Part shown: positions 42,181 to 50,807 of the stretch, piece after piece | Layout: every line of letters starts with the position of its first letter | How positions within the stretch are numbered: the first letter of the stretch is position 1 | DNA from: an uncultured Oscillospiraceae bacterium | GTDB taxonomy: Bacteria > Bacillota > Clostridia > Oscillospirales > Oscillospiraceae | NCBI GenBank assembly: GCA_947588955.1 | Contig: CANPYX010000001.1 | Coordinates: 124,001-188,000, forward strand | DNA: 64,000 nucleotides | Direction: 5' to 3' | The notes under the pieces: model-generated | The model's database searches: none | Told to the model about the DNA's origin: nothing | The model's input: the letters and a program-made list of their open reading frames with translations, nothing else | Translations under genes and position numbers: made by a program

Positions 42181-44598
42181 ATGGAAGAATTTGAACGTAC
42201 ACACCGAAACACCGTGAGGGCGCTGGGGGCGGACTGCACCGTGCTTTTGCGCTCGGACGGAACATTTCCGCTGGACGCGCCCTGTGACGTCGCCCTGTAC
42301 GGCAGCGGCGCGCGCCGAACGGTCCCAGGGGGCACCGGCTCCGGCGAGGTCAACACCCGCTTCAACGTAACCGTGGAGCGCGGTCTGGAGGGCGCGGGCT
42401 TCCACGTCACCACCAAGAGCTGGCTCGCCGACTACGACAAGGCATACGCCGCCGCCAGAAAAAAATTCATCTCCGATCTTAAAGCGGAGGCAAAAAAGGT
42501 GGGGATCAACCCAATCTCCTACGCCATGGGCGCCGTCATGCCGGAGCCTGAGTATTCCATACCCCTCACCGGCGCCGGAGACACGGCGATATACGTGCTC
42601 TCCCGCATCTCCGGCGAGGGCTCCGACCGCCGCCCCGTCCCCGGCGACATACTCCTCACCCGCACCGAGGCGCGGGACATAAACCTCCTTCAAAATAAGT
42701 ACAGGCGCTTCCTCCTGGTCCTCAACGTGGGCGGCCCCGTGGATTTGTCGCCGGTCCCGAATGTAAAAAATATCCTGCTCCTCTCCCAGCTGGGCTCCGT
42801 CACCGGCGAGGTCCTTGCCGACATAGTTCTTGGCAAGGCCGCCCCCTCCGGCAAGCTCGCCGGCACCTGGGCAGCCTGGGAGGACTACTGCAAGGAGGGC
42901 GATTTCGGCGGCGTTGACGACACCCGCTACCGCGAGGGCATTTACGTGGGCTACCGCTATTTTGAATCTGTGGGCAAAAAGCCCCTCTTCCCCTTCGGCT
43001 TCGGACTCTCCTACACAAGCTTCAAGCTGAGCGATACGACCGTCGATGTGGAGGGCGAAAAGGTCACCGTCTCTGCGACGGTGGAAAACACCGGCTCCCG
43101 CCCCGGAAAGGAGGTCCTTCAGGTCTACGTCTCCGTCCCGGAGGGGCGGCTCGACCAGCCCGTAAAGGCACTTGCCGCCTGGGAAAAGACGCGCCTTTTG
43201 GCGCCCGGCGAGAGCCGGCTCCTCAGCGCCTCCTTCTCCGTGTCGGAGCTTGCGTCCTACGACGAGCGCCTTTCCGCTTGGGTCCTTGAGCCCGGTATGT
43301 ACGTCGTCCGCGCCGGCACGAGCTCGGCTGACACCTCCCCCGCCGTCGTGCTGGGGCTCGACCGGGAGGTCACGGTCCTCAAGGCGAAAAAATGCTGCTC
43401 CGGCGCGGATTTTGAGGACTGGAAGCCGGAGTCGCCGAAAAAGCCGGAGATCCCCGCGAACCTCCCCGTCATACGTCTTGACGCCGACAGTATCCCGCAA
43501 AAGTCAGTTGAATATTTGCCCCACCTCACCTCCGACCCCTCAGCCGAGGAGCTTTCCGACGAGGCGTTGGCGTATATGGGAATAGGCTCCTTTGACCCGG
43601 ACGGCGGGCTTAAAAGCGTCATAGGCTGTCAGGGCTCAACCGTCGCGGGCGCGGCGGGCGAAACCACCTCAAAGCTTCGGGGTATCCCCTCTCTCGTAAT
43701 GGCAGACGGGCCGGCGGGCCTGAGGCTGACGCCGAAATTCTACCGCGACGGCAAAACCGCCTACGGCGTGGGCGCCGGTATGCCCGCAAGCTTCCTCGAT
43801 TACATACCGCCCGTGGGCAGGCTGGCAATTCGCCTTATGAGCAAAAGGCCGCCTAAGGGCGCGGTCATCCGGGAGCAGTACGCCGTGTCGATACCCATCG
43901 GCTCCGCCCTCGCCCAGAGCTGGGACAAAGAGCTTTTGGAGGCCTGCGGCGATTTGGTGGGAGACGAGATGGAACGCTTCGGCGTCCACCTGTGGCTCGC
44001 CCCCGCCCTCAACCTGCACCGGGACATCCGCTGCGGCAGGAACTTTGAGTATTTCTCCGAGGACCCGCTTTTGACAGGCCGCGCCGCCGCCGCAATCACC
44101 CGCGGCGTACAGAAGCACGCCGGACGCGCCGTCACGGTGAAGCACTTCGCCGCCAACAATCAGGAGACGAACCGCTACTTCTCCAACAGCCTCATAAGTG
44201 AGCGCGCCCTTAGGGAGATGTACCTTCGCGGCTTCGGGATATGCGTCCGCGAGGCGCGTCCCAAGACGATAATGACCTCCTACAACCTCTTAAACGGCGT
44301 CCACACCTCGGAGAGCCGGGAGCTCATCGAGGACATACTCCGCTGTGAGTTCGGCTTTGAGGGCGTGGTCATGACCGACTGGGTCATGGAGGGTCAGGAG
44401 AGCATGGGAACAAAGCACCCCTGCGCCCTCTCCCCCAACGTCGCCGCCGCGGGAGGGGACCTGTTTATGCCGGGGTGCCAATCGGACTACGACGCGCTTT
44501 TGAAGGCCATAGCCTCCGGCGCCGTCTCCCGCGAGCAGGTCCGCGCCAACGCCTCCAGGGTCATCTGGCTCATTCGCGAACTTACTGGAATGGTCTGA
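42181..44598 (+). CDS. GH3 beta-glucosidase with permuted domain order
   Basis: 805 residues. The domains run in the order alpha/beta sandwich (about 1-240, ending APSGKLAGTWA), fibronectin-III-like (about 255-400, FPFGFGLSYTSFKLSD ... GKEVLQVYVSVPEG) and then the TIM barrel (about 480-805), the reverse of most GH3 enzymes; this order is known in ruminal clostridial beta-glucosidases such as those of Ruminococcus albus and Butyrivibrio. The nucleophile is Asp733 in VVMTDW; GRNFEYFSEDP and VKHFAANNQE supply substrate-binding residues. No signal peptide. ATG 42181 has AGGAGG eight bases ahead. It lies 48 bases after the SLH gene and may share its transcript. Confidence 0.93.
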   Translation: MEEFERTHRNTVRALGADCTVLLRSDGTFPLDAPCDVALYGSGARRTVPGGTGSGEVNTRFNVTVERGLEGAGFHVTTKSWLADYDKAYAAARKKFISDLKAEAKKVGINPISYAMGAVMPEPEYSIPLTGAGDTAIYVLSRISGEGSDRRPVPGDILLTRTEARDINLLQNKYRRFLLVLNVGGPVDLSPVPNVKNILLLSQLGSVTGEVLADIVLGKAAPSGKLAGTWAAWEDYCKEGDFGGVDDTRYREGIYVGYRYFESVGKKPLFPFGFGLSYTSFKLSDTTVDVEGEKVTVSATVENTGSRPGKEVLQVYVSVPEGRLDQPVKALAAWEKTRLLAPGESRLLSASFSVSELASYDERLSAWVLEPGMYVVRAGTSSADTSPAVVLGLDREVTVLKAKKCCSGADFEDWKPESPKKPEIPANLPVIRLDADSIPQKSVEYLPHLTSDPSAEELSDEALAYMGIGSFDPDGGLKSVIGCQGSTVAGAAGETTSKLRGIPSLVMADGPAGLRLTPKFYRDGKTAYGVGAGMPASFLDYIPPVGRLAIRLMSKRPPKGAVIREQYAVSIPIGSALAQSWDKELLEACGDLVGDEMERFGVHLWLAPALNLHRDIRCGRNFEYFSEDPLLTGRAAAAITRGVQKHAGRAVTVKHFAANNQETNRYFSNSLISERALREMYLRGFGICVREARPKTIMTSYNLLNGVHTSESRELIEDILRCEFGFEGVVMTDWVMEGQESMGTKHPCALSPNVAAAGGDLFMPGCQSDYDALLKAIASGAVSREQVRANASRVIWLIRELTGMV

Positions 44599-44727
44599 TT
44601 TCGTTTTACGTTGGCATTATACCACCGGGCTAAGTATTTGTCAAGCATTATTTTAGTAATTCTAAGTTTTCCGCAAGATTTGCAATGTATTTTAACGTAA
44701 CTTTGCAAAAATTGCGAAGTACAGGGT

Positions 44728-45339
44728 CTATTTTCCGCGGAGGAAGCTGCTTATATTGGCGATAATTTCCATAAGTTTGAACCTTATCACATAGCCGCCG
44801 GAGTCGGCGGTTATGAGCTTTAAATCGTCCTCGGAAAGTCCGATGGCTGCGGCGGTGGAGCCGTCCAGCTCCCCGCTGCCGCAGATGGGCGGGAAGACGA
44901 CACACCACCAGTTGTGGCCCTGGGCGGAGCCGATTTTCACCCGCAGGGAGAGGTATTCCCCCGCCGGGAGGGAGAAGGTGCCGTACTCGGTGGTGGGGAA
45001 GCTCTCGCGGCACAGCGTCGTCTCCACATTGTAGGAAAAGCCTTGCGAGACAAGGGTTTTCTCGGCGGCAGAGGTTATTTTCCCGGTGTTCTCACCTATT
45101 ATCTCCCGCGCCCTTTCAGCGTCCGTGACGCCTGAAAGAAGCGGCTCCAGCTCCTCCAAAACCGCGTCCCGCACCCGCAGCTTAACCTCCTGGTCGGCGT
45201 CGGAATCGGAATTTGCCACCACATGGAGCCGCACAAGCTTGGCGGAGAGGGCTTTCGCCTCATGATTTACACCAAAACCGCACAAAAGCACGGCTAAAAC
45301 GGCAAAAATTAATGCAATTTCAAACCTTTTGAGCTTCAT
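44728..45339 (-). CDS. spoIIR: Stage II sporulation protein R
   Basis: 203 residues. One N-terminal membrane/signal segment (FEIALIFAVLAVLLCGFGV) precedes the SpoIIR core: LVRLHVVANSDSDADQEVKLRVRDAVLEEL, EYGTFSLPAGEYLSLRVKIGSAQGHNWWCVVFPP. In Bacillus SpoIIR is the forespore-made signal that triggers SpoIIGA processing of pro-sigma-E in the mother cell. Its presence indicates an endospore-forming lineage. GAGG ribosome site before ATG 45339. It stands apart from IspE by a terminator. Confidence 0.95.
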   Translation of the reverse strand: MKLKRFEIALIFAVLAVLLCGFGVNHEAKALSAKLVRLHVVANSDSDADQEVKLRVRDAVLEELEPLLSGVTDAERAREIIGENTGKITSAAEKTLVSQGFSYNVETTLCRESFPTTEYGTFSLPAGEYLSLRVKIGSAQGHNWWCVVFPPICGSGELDGSTAAAIGLSEDDLKLITADSGGYVIRFKLMEIIANISSFLRGK

Positions 45340-45355
45340 AAGTACCTCATGATAA

Positions 45356-45401
45356 TAAAAAATCGGGCAATGACAGCGCGTGACACTATCATTGCCCGAT
45401 T
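45356..45401 (-). terminator. Intrinsic terminator of the Lrp-aminotransferase-ispE unit
   Basis: A 13-bp perfect stem AATCGGGCAATGA / TCATTGCCCGATT (45361-45373/45389-45401) is followed on the minus strand by TTTTTTA. It lies 16 bases after the ispE stop. Confidence 0.92.
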
Positions 45402-45416
45402 TAATTTAAGTTATAC

Positions 45417-46301
45417 TTACCTTTGAAGCTTTTTTACGGGACAAACCGCGAAGGTCGTGCCAAAAGATGTGAGGTCCGTCTCGCGGGCGTCGGCGAGGGT
45501 GGGGAAAACTCCGAAGACGGCGGAGCCGGTTCCCGTCATTGTGACGAAAGCGGCGCCGGAGTTCAGGAGGGCACTTTCGACCCCCTCCACGACCCCCCTT
45601 TGGAGGGGTGGTAGAGCCTCTTTGAAAACGTTTCCAAGGGGTCCGAGGACCCATTCGGACCCCCTTTTGACGTGGTCTGAAAGCAGGGCGTTCAGAAGGG
45701 CGTCGGTGTTGGTCGAATTGACGAATCCCCTTTTGTCCAATTCGGTGAACAGCACCGGAGTTGAAACGGAGAAGTCCGGCTTGACTATGAGCATGCCGCA
45801 GTCGGGAAATGGCGGCAGGTCCGTCAAAACCTCTCCCCTGCCCTCGGCCAGCGCCGTGCCGCCGTAGAGACAAAACGGCACGTCGGAGCCCAGGGAGAGG
45901 CACATGTCGTAAAGCTCTCTGTCCGTAAGATTCGTATTTAGAAGCGCGTCCATGGCGCGCAGAACGGAGGCGGCGTCGGAGCTTCCTCCGGCAAGGCCTG
46001 CCCTGTCTGGGATGCGCTTTGTTATGTAAATCTCCGCTCCCAGCTCGCCTGACAGTCCCGTGCGCTCAAGGAAAAGCTTTGCCGCCTTGCCCGCAAGGTT
46101 TTCGCAGTCCGTGGGCAGGTCCGGGCGGTCGGTCCTCACTCGGATTTTTGGAGTGTCCGTAATAGTTATGTCAACCTCATCGCACAGGTCCACGGACTGC
46201 ATGACGGATCGCAAATCGTGGTAGCCGTCGGGCCGGCGGGCGAGAACGTCCAGGGAGAGGTTGAGCTTGGCAAAAGCACGCTGCGTTGTTTGCCGCGTCA
46301 T
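45417..46301 (-). CDS. ispE: 4-diphosphocytidyl-2-C-methyl-D-erythritol kinase
   Basis: 294 residues, GHMP kinase family. The N-terminus AFAKLNLSLDVLARRPDGYHDLRSVMQSVDL and the ATP loop PDRAGLAGGSSDAASVLRAM are diagnostic of IspE; the C-terminal TMTGTGSAVFGVF motif is the third GHMP motif. It carries out the fourth step of the MEP isoprenoid pathway. It overlaps the aminotransferase stop by four bases (ATGA). One odd feature is the long loop ELDKRGFVNSTNTDALLNALLSDHVKRGSEW, within normal variation. Confidence 0.95.
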   Translation of the reverse strand: MTRQTTQRAFAKLNLSLDVLARRPDGYHDLRSVMQSVDLCDEVDITITDTPKIRVRTDRPDLPTDCENLAGKAAKLFLERTGLSGELGAEIYITKRIPDRAGLAGGSSDAASVLRAMDALLNTNLTDRELYDMCLSLGSDVPFCLYGGTALAEGRGEVLTDLPPFPDCGMLIVKPDFSVSTPVLFTELDKRGFVNSTNTDALLNALLSDHVKRGSEWVLGPLGNVFKEALPPLQRGVVEGVESALLNSGAAFVTMTGTGSAVFGVFPTLADARETDLTSFGTTFAVCPVKKLQR

Positions 46302-47473
46302 TGATTTTTCAGCCTTTCAAGGAACGCCTCAAGGCGCGAAAGGGCCGTTTCGATGTTCTCCACGGAGGAGGCATAGCAGATGCGGGAAAATCCCTCTCCC
46401 CCGGCGCCGAACGCCGTGCCGGGGATTATCGCCACCTGCTCCTCCCGCAAAAAGCGGGTGCAGAACTCGTCGGAGGAAAGCCCGAAGCCGCCTATTTTCG
46501 GGAACATGTAAAACGCTCCCCGCGGCTCAAAGCACTCGATGCCAAGCCTTCTGAGGCCGGTGAGAAGGAGCTTCCGGCGCTTGTCGTAGCTTTCGCGCAT
46601 TAGTTCGATGTCGCCGTCGCCGTTGTTCAGCGCCTCCACCGCGGCGTACTGGCTGGTGGTGGGGGCGGACATTATGCCGTACTGGTGGATCTTCAACATC
46701 TGCTTCAAAATGGGCGCGGGACCGCAGACGTAGCCCAGCCGCCAGCCGGTCATGGCGTACGCTTTGGAAAAGCCGTTGACCAGAAGCGTGCGCTCGTAGA
46801 GCTCAGGTATATTGCAGGGAGAGACGTGGTGCTGGCCGTAGGTGAGCTCGGCGTAGATCTCGTCGGAGAGGACCATTATATTTGTGTCCCGCAGTACCTC
46901 CGCTATCGCCCGGAGGTCCTCAAGCTCCATTATCCCGCCGGTGGGGTTGTTGGGGTACGGGAGGACCAGGAGCTTTGTGCGGGGGGTGACGGCGGCGCGA
47001 AGCTCATCGGGGGTGAGCCTGAACTCGTTTTCCGCCTTTGTCTCCACGTAGACGGGGACGCCGTGCGCCATGGTCACCAGCGGTCCGTAACAGACGAAGC
47101 TGGGCACGGGGATTATCACCTCGTCGCCGGGGTTAATCATTGCCCTGACGCACAGGTCTATCGCCTCGGAGCCGCCGACGGTGACGAATATCTCGTTTGA
47201 GGGGTCGTAGCTTATGGAGAAGCGGCGTTTGAGATATTGGGATATGGCGGAGCGAAGGCGGGTTAGTCCGGCGTTGGAGGTGTACTTGGTGAAGCCCTGC
47301 TCCAGGGAGTAGACGCCCGCCTCGCGTATGTGCCAGGGGGTGGTGAAGTCGGGCTCCCCTATCCCCAGGGATATGGCGCCCTTCATTGTGTCAAGGATGT
47401 CGAAAAACTTGCGTATGCCGGAGGGCTGGAGGGCGCGGACGTTTTCGGACATCAGGGAATCGTAATCCATCAT
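46298..47473 (-). CDS. Class I/II pyridoxal-phosphate aminotransferase
   Basis: 391 residues. Family blocks are ISLGIGEPDFTTPWHIREA, VTVGGSEAIDLCVRAMINPGDEVIIPVPSFVCYGPL, YPNNPTGGIM, VLSDEIYAELTYG and NGFSKAYAMTGWRLGYVCGP, the lysine in SKAYAMTG being the PLP Schiff-base residue. It resembles PatA/aspartate-type aminotransferases, often found beside an Lrp regulator as here. The substrate amino acid is not certain. ATG 47473 overlaps the Lrp stop as ATGA. Confidence 0.93.
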   Translation of the reverse strand: MMDYDSLMSENVRALQPSGIRKFFDILDTMKGAISLGIGEPDFTTPWHIREAGVYSLEQGFTKYTSNAGLTRLRSAISQYLKRRFSISYDPSNEIFVTVGGSEAIDLCVRAMINPGDEVIIPVPSFVCYGPLVTMAHGVPVYVETKAENEFRLTPDELRAAVTPRTKLLVLPYPNNPTGGIMELEDLRAIAEVLRDTNIMVLSDEIYAELTYGQHHVSPCNIPELYERTLLVNGFSKAYAMTGWRLGYVCGPAPILKQMLKIHQYGIMSAPTTSQYAAVEALNNGDGDIELMRESYDKRRKLLLTGLRRLGIECFEPRGAFYMFPKIGGFGLSSDEFCTRFLREEQVAIIPGTAFGAGGEGFSRICYASSVENIETALSRLEAFLERLKNQ

Positions 47474-47949
47474 ACGAACAGCGACCGCTCCTCCTGCTCA
47501 GGCTCCACCAAGAAAGCCCTGTGCTTATCCTTGTACCGCTTCATTATGAAGTGGGTGGCGGTGCTTGTCACGCCCTCGATGGGGGCGAGCTTTTCCGAGA
47601 CGAAGCGGGAGACCTCTTTGAGGGATTTGCCGGTGACGATGACGGAGAAGTCAAAGCTGCCGGACATGAGATAGAGGCTCTCCACCTCCTCATATTGGTA
47701 TATCCTGCGGGCGATGCGGTCATAGCCGTCGTCGCGCTGGGGGGTGATCTTAACCTCGATAAACGCCGTGACGCTCTCCTCGCTGGTCCTGTCCCAGTCC
47801 ACGAGGGTGGTGTAGCCGTTTATTATGTGCTCCTCCTCGCAACGCCTGACGGTGTCGCGCACATACTGCTCGTCCTTCCCCGTCATCGCCGCTATCTGCG
47901 AGACAGTGTACCGGCTGTCCTCCTCCAAGAGCTTTAATATCTCATTCAT
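47470..47949 (-). CDS. Lrp/AsnC-family transcriptional regulator
   Basis: 159 residues. A winged helix-turn-helix (EILKLLEEDSRYTVSQIAAMTGKDEQYVRDTVRRCEEEHIINGY, key part SQIAAMTG) is followed by a ligand-binding RAM domain with VTAFIEVKITPQRD, YEEVESLYLMSGSFDFSVIVTG and THFIMKRYK. It probably senses an amino acid and controls the coupled aminotransferase. First gene of the unit; ribosome site GGAGGT before ATG 47949. Confidence 0.93.
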   Translation of the reverse strand: MNEILKLLEEDSRYTVSQIAAMTGKDEQYVRDTVRRCEEEHIINGYTTLVDWDRTSEESVTAFIEVKITPQRDDGYDRIARRIYQYEEVESLYLMSGSFDFSVIVTGKSLKEVSRFVSEKLAPIEGVTSTATHFIMKRYKDKHRAFLVEPEQEERSLFV

Positions 47950-48063
47950 GGTCGTACCTCCATAACGGTTGAGAAATTAACGAATTAAAGGGTATTATAC
48001 CACAAACAAAGGGGTTTGGGAATAGGGAGATGGGATAAAAAACACATTTTTCATCTCCGGCGC

Positions 48064-48114
48064 TTGTCAAATGGGAGAAAATGCTGTATATTTAAGCTGA
48101 TCCTGCGTCAGCTT
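48064..48114 (+). promoter_or_regulatory. Promoter and leader hairpin of the second SLH gene
   Basis: TTGTCA (48064-48069) and TATATT (48087-48092) are 17 bases apart. Immediately downstream AAGCTGA/TCAGCTT (48094-48100/48108-48114) forms a 7-bp stem at the presumed 5-prime end of the mRNA, just before the AGGAGG site, possibly protecting the transcript. Confidence 0.6.
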
Positions 48115-48130
48115 AATAGGAGGAATGAGT

Positions 48131-49285
48131 ATGAATATTTTCAGGAAAATGATGAACCGTCGCGGGGCTGTTTGCGCGGCGGTTGCGGCGGCGGCGATTC
48201 TCTCCGCGGCTGTTCCTGCCGTTTCCGTTCCCAGTCTTGCCGCTGAGGAGACGGTTACATTTTCGGACCTGTCCCCCGACAAGTGGTATTATGACGGCAT
48301 TATGAAGATGACGGAAATGGGTCTGTTTAAAGGCACATCTACGCCGGTTGACGGAGTCGGCACATTCAGCCCGGATATCGAGATGTCAAGGGCGCAATTT
48401 ATCTCCGTCTGCGTCATTTATTTATATCCTGAGGTCAAAATGGGCGGTGTAAAATGGTATTCAAATTACATCGACAAGGCCCTGGAAGCCGGAATTATAC
48501 ACGACTATGATTTCACAGAGGGCGGATATGACGCGCCTTGCACCCGTGAGGAAATGGCTTATATAGTTGTGAATATGGCGCTTATGAACGGAGAAAAAGC
48601 CTCCAAGCTTGTTGGGCGTTTGGAGATTCCGGACAATTTTGAAATTGACAGCTATTACAGATGGTATGTAAAACAGGCTATGCTCCTCGGTATCATAACA
48701 GGTACGACAGCGGAGCATCACTTTTCGGCAAAAAACACCATGACAAGGGCTCAGGGGGCGACTGTGCTGTATATGCTCTTATTCCCTGAAAAGCGCACAC
48801 CTGTTGCAACAGAACCGATAGATACAAATTATCAGTATTACAACAACTATAGGGCTGATTTGGACCGTGAGCCTGTAACTTGGGTAGAGGGTGAAAGGCA
48901 TCCAATACCAATAGCCGGAGATACGGTTATTCGTAAGTCAGATGGTAAGCCCATAAGAATTGATGCTACTTGTGATGGAAAAGGAGAACATCTTGGGCTT
49001 TTACAAGGCGTAGATATATGGAGTGGTACAGAGAGGTATATTCCACAGACTGGTAAAACATCTGTTACATCAGAGGGTAGTGCATCATGGTTTAAAAGTG
49101 AGGTATCTGAATTTACATTCAATGAGTTAAGAACTGAAATGCACTCACATCAAGATTGGGTGAAAATAGAAGAATTATCTTTCCCAGGAAGAGACAAGAA
49201 GGGAGCATACGACGGTGAAATAACTCCAGACGGTATGTGGGAATGGAACCAGTCTAATGAAAGATGGGAGTGGATAGGCGGTTAA
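48131..49285 (+). CDS. Secreted SLH-domain protein with AT-rich variable C-terminus (paralogue 2)
   Basis: 384 residues. Signal peptide ends near VPSLAAEE. Three SLH units (about 40-215): FSDLSPDKWYYDGIMKMTEMGLFKG, WYSNYIDKALEAGIIHD and YYRWYVKQAMLLGIITG with MTRAQGATVLYML. The C-terminal 140 residues carry the same unrecognised domain as the protein at 41038-42132: EGERHPIPIAGDTVIRKSDG, LLQGVDIWSG, FNELRTEMHSHQDW and YDGEITPDGMWEW. GC is only 30% in 49081-49140 (hand count). ATG 48131 is preferred to 48125 because AGGAGG lies seven bases before it. Confidence 0.88.
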   Translation: MNIFRKMMNRRGAVCAAVAAAAILSAAVPAVSVPSLAAEETVTFSDLSPDKWYYDGIMKMTEMGLFKGTSTPVDGVGTFSPDIEMSRAQFISVCVIYLYPEVKMGGVKWYSNYIDKALEAGIIHDYDFTEGGYDAPCTREEMAYIVVNMALMNGEKASKLVGRLEIPDNFEIDSYYRWYVKQAMLLGIITGTTAEHHFSAKNTMTRAQGATVLYMLLFPEKRTPVATEPIDTNYQYYNNYRADLDREPVTWVEGERHPIPIAGDTVIRKSDGKPIRIDATCDGKGEHLGLLQGVDIWSGTERYIPQTGKTSVTSEGSASWFKSEVSEFTFNELRTEMHSHQDWVKIEELSFPGRDKKGAYDGEITPDGMWEWNQSNERWEWIGG

Positions 49286-49380
49286 TAGACTGATAAGGAA
49301 AAAAACGACATATATAACTGATTGGTGGACATATAACTCTATACTTAATTGAGCATAGATTTTTCGTAATTCTTTCCCCT

Positions 49381-49464
49381 TAACAGTTGGTTTGTCGTAA
49401 GATAAGCCAACTGTTATTTTTGTATAAGAAACGGGAGCGAGCCGTCATGGGCTTGCTCCCGTAC
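49381..49464 (+). terminator. Terminators downstream of the second SLH gene
   Basis: TAACAGTTGG/CCAACTGTTA (49381-49390/49407-49416) is followed by TTTTTG, a good intrinsic terminator. A second stem, ACGGGAGCGAGCC with GGGCTTGCTCCCGT (about 49431-49464), follows closely. The remaining part of the 49286-49684 gap holds no gene; from 49594 it is a truncated copy of the multi-hairpin element. Confidence 0.8.
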
Positions 49465-49593
49465 TATAATATATAGAGTTAGAACAGCTCACACCGTTCC
49501 AGAAGGAAATCAAAAAGGTTCGACGTTTGCGACGCTAATTCGACGTGAGATTGGGAAGTCGGGTTTGGTCAAAGGCGCAATCCGCATTTTAAT

Positions 49594-49677
49594 ATTTTTC
49601 CGGCGACATGCGCGTCTGAAAAATAACCGCACGTTCACCATATTGTCCCAAAAGGGCTCAGTCCTTTTGGGACAATA
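49594..49677 (+). repeat. Multi-hairpin intergenic element, truncated copy C
   Basis: H1 is present with mismatches (49594-49605/49613-49624; centre ACATGCG like the ACATGC/GCATGT loops of copies A and B). CCGCACG follows at 49627-49633, and a 15-bp perfect terminal stem TATTGTCCCAAAAGG / CCTTTTGGGACAATA lies at 49641-49655/49663-49677. The H2 and H3 parts are missing. The terminal stem ends eight bases before the RelE stop codon, the same placement relative to a gene end as in the full copies. Confidence 0.7.
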
Positions 49678-49684
49678 AATATGT

Positions 49685-50026
49685 TTATTGCTCTGTATCA
49701 TTCTGCGGTTGGAGGGACAATGCCGCGATTTGGTCTCTCCGACCGTATAACACTGCCGTGATCCATACGATTTTCTTTACCTCGTCAACCAGATAGTAGA
49801 CAAGGAAGTTCTTCACGGACATCTTATGTATTCCTTTAGCGCGCCACGGCTCTTCCTCTGTAAGGGGATACCTATACGGCATAAAGTCCAGCTTTTCAAT
49901 TTCGATTTGCAGCGTATCCGCCCATTTTCGCGCGGTTTCCGGCTCCAAAAGGGTTTTGGAGATATACTGTACCGTTTCTTTGATCTGTTCAATTGCCTGT
50001 GTTGTAAGCTTTACCTCATACCCCAT
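49685..50026 (-). CDS. RelE/ParE-superfamily toxin
   Basis: 113 residues. The pattern VKLTTQAIEQIKETVQYISKTLLEPETA, LDFMPYRYPLTEEEPWRAKGIHKMSVKNFLVYYLVDE and VWITAVLYGRRD is that of RelE/ParE toxins (ribosome-dependent mRNA cleavage or gyrase poisoning). The C-terminal YGRRD is well kept. The gene is two bases downstream of the antitoxin, the standard arrangement. Confidence 0.9.
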   Translation of the reverse strand: MGYEVKLTTQAIEQIKETVQYISKTLLEPETARKWADTLQIEIEKLDFMPYRYPLTEEEPWRAKGIHKMSVKNFLVYYLVDEVKKIVWITAVLYGRRDQIAALSLQPQNDTEQ

Positions 50027-50028
50027 GG

Positions 50029-50325
50029 TCAGATAACCTCGCGGATTTTGGAGAAGGCTTCGGTGGAGGGGAGGCCGTCGGCGGCGGTGGACTGGGCTAT
50101 GCCGTTTTCCATTATCGCGTCAAACTCTTCGGGGGTCATGGTGTCCCTTGTGGGCAGCTTGGGGACGGAGAGAGGATACGGGACGCCGCCGGTCATGATG
50201 ATTTGTCTGTACAGGGTGTCGATGAGGACCGAGACAGGCAGACCGAGCCTCTCCAAAACCGCCTCCGCCTGCCGCTTGATCTCAGGTTGGACGCGGGCTG
50301 TTACATTTGCGCTTTTTGTTGACAT
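50029..50325 (-). CDS. RelB/DinJ-type antitoxin
   Basis: 98 residues. The N-terminal ribbon-helix-helix STKSANVTARVQPEIKRQAEAVLERLGLPVSVLIDTLYRQII matches RelB/DinJ; the C-terminal half is acidic and probably wraps the toxin. ATG 50325 lies eight bases after AGGTGAGG; the GTG nine bases upstream is not needed. It should repress its own promoter together with the toxin. Confidence 0.9.
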   Translation of the reverse strand: MSTKSANVTARVQPEIKRQAEAVLERLGLPVSVLIDTLYRQIIMTGGVPYPLSVPKLPTRDTMTPEEFDAIMENGIAQSTAADGLPSTEAFSKIREVI

Positions 50326-50433
50326 ATTATGCACCTCACCTTTCTTATGAGGATATTATAATGTATTGTGTTGCTGATTGCAATACAATATTCAACAGTT
50401 TCAATAATTTAATATTTTTTCAAAATACCACTT

Positions 50434-50462
50434 GACACAGTATACTATGTGCAGTATAGTAT
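50434..50462 (+). promoter_or_regulatory. Promoter and palindromic operator of the PadR unit
   Basis: TTGACA and TATAGT with 17-base spacing. The spacer and -10 box contain the inverted repeat TATACT-(6)-AGTATA (50443-50460) and a partly overlapping direct repeat CAGTATA. A palindrome covering the -10 box just before padR is where a PadR dimer would repress its own gene; the repression is inferred. Confidence 0.75.
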
Positions 50463-50483
50463 TGTGTGAAAGGAGGTGTTGGG

Positions 50484-50807
50484 ATGGATGCCCAACTGAG
50501 GCGTGGGATACTTGAGGTGTGCGTGCTGAAGGCGCTTTGCGGAGGGGAATCCTACGGGTATCGGATAATCAAGGACATTTCGCCCTATGTGCAGATGAGC
50601 GAATCTACGCTCTACCCTATTTTAAAGCGGCTGGAGGGCTCCGGGGCGCTGACGGCGGAGAGCCGGGAGTACAACGGGAGGCTCAGGAAGTATTACACCA
50701 TCACCGGCGCGGGGCGGGAGCGGATAAGCTCCTTCCTTCTGGAATGGGAGGACGTGACGCGCGCCTACAATTTTATTAAGGGGGAAAACCAAAGTGAAAA
50801 AGGCTGA
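50484..50807 (+). CDS. PadR-family transcriptional regulator
   Basis: 107 residues. The winged helix shows LRRGILEVCVLKALCGGESYGYRIIKDI, SESTLYPILKRLEGSGALTAES and GRLRKYYTITGAGRERI, the PadR pattern. ATG 50484 is nine bases after AAAGGAGG; an in-frame GTG at 50466 overlaps that site and is rejected. It overlaps the DUF1700/DUF4097 gene by 14 bases. PadR with a DUF1700 protein is a common Firmicute pairing linked to envelope stress. Confidence 0.93.
   Translation: MDAQLRRGILEVCVLKALCGGESYGYRIIKDISPYVQMSESTLYPILKRLEGSGALTAESREYNGRLRKYYTITGAGRERISSFLLEWEDVTRAYNFIKGENQSEKG

Noticed and set aside
42151..43500. A 449-codon minus-strand frame in the GH3 gene
   Set aside because: Antisense shadow of a well-supported GH3 enzyme with catalytic motifs; no ribosome site or conserved motif.
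33509..49533. A 15-base near match (GTCGACGCTTGCGAC at 33509 and TTCGACGTTTGCGAC at 49519) that might mark a shared recombination site
   Set aside because: Two mismatches, no matching flanks and no recombinase gene nearby; could be chance.
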